Part shown: positions 14,144-17,757 of the stretch, one piece after another
Numbering within the stretch: the first letter of the stretch is position 1
Layout of the letters: each line of letters opens with the position of its first letter
Origin: an uncultured Corynebacterium sp.
GTDB lineage: Bacteria > Actinomycetota > Actinomycetes > Mycobacteriales > Mycobacteriaceae
Direction: 5' to 3'
DNA: 17,757 nucleotides
Assembly (NCBI RefSeq): GCF_947253065.1
Contig: NZ_CAMXWS010000038.1
Coordinates: 1-17,757 of the forward strand
The notes under the pieces: generated by a model
Databases searched by the model: none
Told to the model about the DNA's origin: nothing
Seen by the model: the letters and a program-made list of their open reading frames with translations, nothing else
Program-made: the position numbers and the translations under genes

Positions 14144-14926
14144 ATGGCTCACTACTCTGACGATCTCGCCCTGGCCCTTGAACTCGCAGACCTCGCTGAC
14201 ACGATCACGCTTGAACGTTTCGAGTCCGCAGACCTGCGCGTGGACACCAAACCGGACATGACACCAGTCTCCGATGCCGATGTCGCGGTCGAAAGTGCTC
14301 TGCGCGACAAGCTCGGCGTCACCCGCCCCGCCGATGCCGTACTCGGTGAAGAATTCGGCGGCGATGTTCATTTCTCCGGCCGCCAATGGGTCATCGACCC
14401 GATCGACGGCACCAAGAATTTCGTCCGCGGCGTGCCAGTGTGGGCAACCCTCATCTCCCTGCTTGAGGATGGCAAACCCGTCGTCGGCGTTATCAGTGCC
14501 CCGGCCCTGGCTCGTCGTTGGTACGCCAGCGAAGGCGCCGGCGCATGGCGCACTTTCGCCGATGGCAGTGTCACCCGGCTGGAGGTCTCTGGGGTGAAGG
14601 GATTGGAGGATGCGTCGTTAAGCATCTCGTCTTTGAGCGGCTGGCGCGACCGTAACCTGCGCGAACAGCTGATCACCCTGACCGATGATGTCTGGCGCCT
14701 GCGCGGCTACGGCGATTTCTTCTCCTACTGTCTCGTCGCCGAAGGCGCTGTCGACATCGCCGCCGAGCCCGAAGTCTCCCTCTGGGACCTCGCCGCCCTG
14801 TCCGTCCTGGTCAGCGAAGCTGGCGGCCGTTTCACATCCCTTGCCGGCGAGGACGGCCCGCACGGCGGCGATGCTGTTGCCACCAACGGCCTCCTCCACG
14901 ACGAGGTGCTTGGTCGCCTGCGCTAG
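14144..14926 (+). CDS. hisN: Histidinol-phosphatase
   Basis: This 260-residue enzyme removes phosphate from L-histidinol phosphate, the penultimate part of histidine synthesis in actinobacteria, which use this inositol-monophosphatase-like form. Motifs are GEEFGG (68-73), WVIDPIDGTKNF (82-93) and WDLAALS near the C terminus, which supplies the last metal ligand. The sequence closely matches what I recall of C. glutamicum HisN, including the length and the ends RGYGDFFSYCLVAEGAVDIA and GPHGGDAVATNG. The ATG at 14144 is preferred over a TTG at 14135, which overlaps the region just after the preceding stop. A TAAGCT hexamer ends 8 nt before the ATG, so an internal leaderless start is possible. 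The stop overlaps the convergent protease stop. Confidence 0.93.
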   Translation: MAHYSDDLALALELADLADTITLERFESADLRVDTKPDMTPVSDADVAVESALRDKLGVTRPADAVLGEEFGGDVHFSGRQWVIDPIDGTKNFVRGVPVWATLISLLEDGKPVVGVISAPALARRWYASEGAGAWRTFADGSVTRLEVSGVKGLEDASLSISSLSGWRDRNLREQLITLTDDVWRLRGYGDFFSYCLVAEGAVDIAAEPEVSLWDLAALSVLVSEAGGRFTSLAGEDGPHGGDAVATNGLLHDEVLGRLR

Positions 14927-15750
14927 CGCGCCAAACGGAAGCCGTTGCCCACGCCCGGCGCGGAATTCAGATCACGGATAATCGCATCGATGCTCGTCGA
15001 TACCGTCGGCGCGTGGATCGGCCCCTGCAACGGCGTTGAGCACGACAAATTTGCTGCCTGCGGGATCGAGCTGCCGTTGATCAGCCCAACCAGACGCGTA
15101 CCCGCATAGAGTGGCGCACCCGAATCACCCGCCATCGCGCACACCTGCGACTGGTGACGCGGCCCGGCAGCCACCCACACCATGCCGCAGGTCTTGCCCG
15201 ATGCGTAGCCGTTCTTGCACAGCTGGTCACCAGTGCGCACCGCACCACCCGTCGAACGAATCGTTGTGCCGTTATAGCTCGCCGTCAGGTCCGCGCGCGG
15301 ACCAAGCTCAATCACCGCATAGTCCAACGCACCATTCTTACGCACAATTCGGCCCGTCGGCCCCGCCGCAAACGAGTCCGACGCCACAATCGGGTCGCCG
15401 ATATTTCCGCAGTGCCCCGCGGTGAGCGCCACCTTGCGCCCCGCACCATCCGTGCCCACTGCCGATACCGTGCACATGCCGTACATGCCCACATAGATCG
15501 GCGCACCAGCACCATAAAGCGCCCGGCCACGCGCCGCCGCCTGCTTCGCACCCGGGTTCGCGCGCTGCGCATCAAACCACGACCCCGGCACGCGATGCAG
15601 AACACGATCCGCAAAAGGCTTACCCGCCAGCACCTTCGATACCGGGTCATTCCGCCACTTATAATTCGGGTCAACCTGCGCATTCGCTGTTGGCGCAGCT
15701 ACTAGTGTCAGCACAGCTAACGCCGCTGCCGCCATAGCCCGGATCTTCAT
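14923..15750 (-). CDS. Secreted trypsin-like serine protease
   Basis: This 275-residue exported protease is of the chymotrypsin (S1) fold. A signal peptide MKIRAMAAAALAVLTLVAAP ends in TANA-Q, with cleavage expected after residue 24. The catalytic triad is H113 in LTAGHC, D143 in LDYAVIE and S210 in GDSGAPLY. Six cysteines (93, 114, 178, 188, 204, 237) could form three disulfides in the order 93-114, 178-188 and 204-237. Residues 25-80 look like a propeptide. An in-frame upstream start at 15825 would add 25 residues without a signal-like character and overlap thiE; the ATG at 15750 has GAAGGGAC 8 nt upstream and is chosen. The target is unknown. Confidence 0.9.
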   Translation of the reverse strand: MKIRAMAAAALAVLTLVAAPTANAQVDPNYKWRNDPVSKVLAGKPFADRVLHRVPGSWFDAQRANPGAKQAAARGRALYGAGAPIYVGMYGMCTVSAVGTDGAGRKVALTAGHCGNIGDPIVASDSFAAGPTGRIVRKNGALDYAVIELGPRADLTASYNGTTIRSTGGAVRTGDQLCKNGYASGKTCGMVWVAAGPRHQSQVCAMAGDSGAPLYAGTRLVGLINGSSIPQAANLSCSTPLQGPIHAPTVSTSIDAIIRDLNSAPGVGNGFRLAR

Positions 15751-15810
15751 GTGGCCGTCCCTTCTCCGAGAGGATCTGAATAGACAAACCGTACCGCACG
15801 GGTGGGTCCT

Positions 15811-15816
15811 TACAAT
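15811..15816 (+). promoter_or_regulatory. Candidate -10 element for leaderless thiE
   Basis: TACAAT differs from the -10 consensus at one base and ends 7 nt before the ATG at 15824, the spacing of a leaderless transcript. No good -35 is visible, as is often the case in corynebacteria. The region 15751-15823 shared with the divergent protease contains no TPP riboswitch. Confidence 0.5.
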
Positions 15817-15823
15817 GGCGCAC

Positions 15824-16474
15824 ATGACCGAACTCGACCTCCGCTGCTATTTCGTCACCGGCGCGGGCACCCCCGAACACATCGTGGAAACCGCCCGCGC
15901 CGCCGCCCAGGGTGGCGCCGGCATCATCCAGGTGCGCAGCAAACCCATCAGCGCGCGCGACCTCTACGACCTCGGCCTTTCCGTGGTCACCGCCGTGCAC
16001 GAAGTCAACCCCAACACGCACGTGCTTATCGACGACCGCGTCGATGTCGCCCTCGTCCTCGCCCCCCACGGTGTTGCTGGCGTCCACATTGGCCAAGACG
16101 ATCTGAACCCACGCATTGCCCGCGAGCTTCTCGGACCCGATGCCGTGATCGGCCTGACCACCGGCACGCTTGAACTCGTCCAGGCTGCCAACGACTACGC
16201 AGATGTGATCGACTACATCGGCGCCGGCCCATTCCGCGACACCCCGACGAAAGATTCCGGCCGCACTCCCCTGGGGCTTGAGGGCTACCCCGCCCTTGTT
16301 TCAGCAGCTGAAATGCCCATTGTCGCCATCGGTGATGTCACTGTGGATGACGCTGAAGCCCTTGCCCGCACTGGTGTCGATGGCGTTGCCATCGTCCGCG
16401 GCATCATGAACGCCGAGAACCCACGCGACTACGTCTCGCGAGTCGTTGCCAACGTTGACCGCGGGCACAGCTAA
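15824..16474 (+). CDS. thiE: Thiamine-phosphate synthase
   Basis: This 216-residue TIM-barrel enzyme joins the pyrimidine and thiazole phosphates to give thiamine phosphate. Family motifs in order: GAGIIQVRSK (31-40), the usual QLRxK-type pyrophosphate site; VLIDDRVDVAL (67-77); GVHIGQDDL (86-94); IGLTTG (109-114); YIGAGPFRDTPTK (131-143), matching GPxxxTxTK; and AIGDVTVDDAEALARTGVDGVAIVRGI at the C-terminal phosphate site. Two ATGs are close: 15815 (three residues longer, preceded by GGTGGGT) and 15824, which fits a leaderless start from TACAAT. I chose 15824 but the other is possible. It stands alone, without other thiamine genes, and converges with the HNH gene. Confidence 0.9.
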   Translation: MTELDLRCYFVTGAGTPEHIVETARAAAQGGAGIIQVRSKPISARDLYDLGLSVVTAVHEVNPNTHVLIDDRVDVALVLAPHGVAGVHIGQDDLNPRIARELLGPDAVIGLTTGTLELVQAANDYADVIDYIGAGPFRDTPTKDSGRTPLGLEGYPALVSAAEMPIVAIGDVTVDDAEALARTGVDGVAIVRGIMNAENPRDYVSRVVANVDRGHS

Positions 16475-17748
16475 CTAGCAAAACTATCCGCCAAACCAAG
16501 GTCCTCCACCTTCCGCACCACATAATCATCGTTCCGCACCGGCAACGAGTGGTTGAAGGAAACGTACCGGCTGCCGTCACCGAAGTCGAAGACGATTTCA
16601 TTTCCGTGTCGCTTGACCTGCGCATACCCTTCGGTAACCAGCGAGTGGCACGCAGAGCACAGCGGGATCAGGTTATCCATGTCCGTCAGCCCACCGTTGG
16701 CCCATTCCTCCATGTGGTGGAATTCCATGAACCGCGTGTGCGTGCACCCCGGCATCGCGCACTGACCACCCCACATCGCCAGCAGCGACCGGATCTGCCC
16801 ATCCGTGGCCAGACGCGACGACCTGCCTGCGTTGATGATCATTCCGCGGTTATCCACCGTGTCCAGCCGCACCAGCGCATTAGCCACAAGGTTCTCCAGC
16901 CCCTTCGACGGTGCACCGGCGTTATTCGGCAAATAAGCTCGGCCATCTACCGTCATCATCACGCTGACCTGCGCACCCGGCGTTCGAAGTGTGCTTTTCG
17001 GCTGTGACCTGACAATATTCACCATGCCCATCAGCGCGTGAACCATCGCACGCCCAGTGGGCAAACCAAAGCCCGAAACATCCTTCTTGGCCTGCCGTTT
17101 TTCCTCTTCTTTCTCTTTGGAATGCATCAGCTCATCGAGTTTGTCTGGATCGACCTCGCCATCTTCTCCAATCAGCCCAGACAGCTCTTCTTCATCCGCC
17201 GCGAAAGCCAAATGCCCCAACTTCAGCGCCGCACAGAACTGCTCCCCATCCGCAGGATTTAACCGCGCCCACACATTCACATATCCATCCGGCTGCTTCT
17301 TCAGCCGCAGGTAGCACTCCTTTTTCTCCTCTTTCTCATTCGGCTTCTCACGTCCCGCCAACGCGCATTCAAGCCCCAAATAACCCACCTGCGCCGCCTT
17401 ATCCACGAGCTCCACCTCGTTCTCCGGCGTGAGATATTTCAGCACCAGGCGCAACGCTGAATAGCTCAGGTTCCCCGCCGCGAAATTCGCCGCCAAATAC
17501 GGAAAATTCTGCAGCTGCCGCGCTACAAACACATATTCATGCGCCGTCGACTCCGAAATACCCAACCGCCGCATCAGCCACGTCGCGGTACTCGACGCTC
17601 CGCACTGCTCCGCAAGATTGAGCCGATCAAACTCCCCAATCATCTCTAGAAGTCGAGCTTTCGAACGCATCAACACCACATATTGTGAAACAATATCTTC
17701 CGCCAATCCTGTCAGATCAGGTTCCCGCTCTACCGTTTGTACTGCCAT
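16471..17748 (-). CDS. DUF222 / HNH endonuclease-domain protein
   Basis: This 425-residue protein belongs to the actinobacterial DUF222-HNH group (13E12-repeat-like). The N-terminal two-thirds match DUF222, with SSTATWLMRRLGISESTAHEYV (52-73) and YLAANFAAGNLSYSALRLVLKYL (84-106). The C-terminal HNH nuclease motif is visible: zinc cysteines C330, C335, C364 and C367, the catalytic histidine in FHHMEEWANGG (343-353), N359 and H368. Two lysine/glutamate-rich stretches (135-151 and 208-222) look like flexible insertions. The ATG is preceded by GGGGGAAT at the right edge of the window, where only nine bases remain. These proteins are often multicopy; their biological role is not known. The stop overlaps the thiE stop. 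Confidence 0.9.
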   Translation of the reverse strand: MAVQTVEREPDLTGLAEDIVSQYVVLMRSKARLLEMIGEFDRLNLAEQCGASSTATWLMRRLGISESTAHEYVFVARQLQNFPYLAANFAAGNLSYSALRLVLKYLTPENEVELVDKAAQVGYLGLECALAGREKPNEKEEKKECYLRLKKQPDGYVNVWARLNPADGEQFCAALKLGHLAFAADEEELSGLIGEDGEVDPDKLDELMHSKEKEEEKRQAKKDVSGFGLPTGRAMVHALMGMVNIVRSQPKSTLRTPGAQVSVMMTVDGRAYLPNNAGAPSKGLENLVANALVRLDTVDNRGMIINAGRSSRLATDGQIRSLLAMWGGQCAMPGCTHTRFMEFHHMEEWANGGLTDMDNLIPLCSACHSLVTEGYAQVKRHGNEIVFDFGDGSRYVSFNHSLPVRNDDYVVRKVEDLGLADSFAS

Positions 17749-17757
17749 TATTCCCCC

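Noticed and set aside
15751..15823. TPP riboswitch upstream of thiE
   Set aside because: The 73-bp gap is too short and lacks the conserved thi-box sequences.
1..17757. CRISPR arrays, insertion sequences, tRNA genes
   Set aside because: No regularly spaced direct repeats, no transposase-like frames and no tRNA cloverleaf other than the tmRNA acceptor domain were seen on either strand.

Overview
The window looks like one short contig from a Corynebacterium-type actinobacterium. Supporting evidence: an intact prfB-ftsE-ftsX-smpB block next to a tmRNA gene whose tag is AEKNSQRDYALAA; hisN and a second inositol-monophosphatase-family gene divergent from prfB; a DUF222/HNH protein; a DtxR-like iron box; several apparently leaderless starts; and high GC in most genes. 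The first 23 bases are not genomic: they are the tail of a Nextera/Tn5 sequencing adapter. The contig then begins inside the 5' end of a 16S rRNA gene on the minus strand, a typical place for a short-read assembly to break.

Layout, left to right. (1) 1-598: adapter, a 16S fragment, an rRNA leader with a boxA-type motif, the rrn promoter, and a terminator. (2) 599-5261, minus strand: a siderophore ABC uptake operon (binding lipoprotein, two permeases, ATPase) with a second, shortened binding-protein paralogue upstream. A DtxR-like box overlaps the promoter between the two lipoprotein genes. (3) 5391-8729, minus strand: a lone 1112-residue STAND-type P-loop NTPase with a TPR C-terminal half. 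It has visibly lower GC than its neighbours and lies directly downstream of the ssrA 3' end. (4) 8866-13290, minus strand: ssrA with its terminator, a short-chain dehydrogenase, smpB, ftsX, ftsE and prfB. (5) 13320-14926, plus strand: two inositol-monophosphatase-family genes, the second hisN. (6) 14923-17748: a secreted trypsin-like protease (minus), thiE (plus) and a DUF222/HNH gene (minus); both convergent pairs overlap at their stop codons.

Functionally, smpB and ssrA form the trans-translation rescue system, and prfB (RF2) belongs to the same translation-termination theme. FtsEX controls cell-wall hydrolysis at division. The iron-uptake genes form one unit, probably repressed by iron-loaded DtxR. 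HisN and ThiE are biosynthetic.

The least explained part is the STAND/TPR gene. It has no recognisable effector or DNA-binding domain, its ribosome-binding site sits inside a small perfect hairpin, and it occupies a common integration hotspot, yet no integrase or duplicated attachment site is visible. The second most interesting spot is the 29-bp gap between prfB and the divergent phosphatase gene. There a near-perfect 21-bp dyad places a -10-like hexamer exactly 8 nt before each ATG. All calls were made by reading the sequence; no database search was run.
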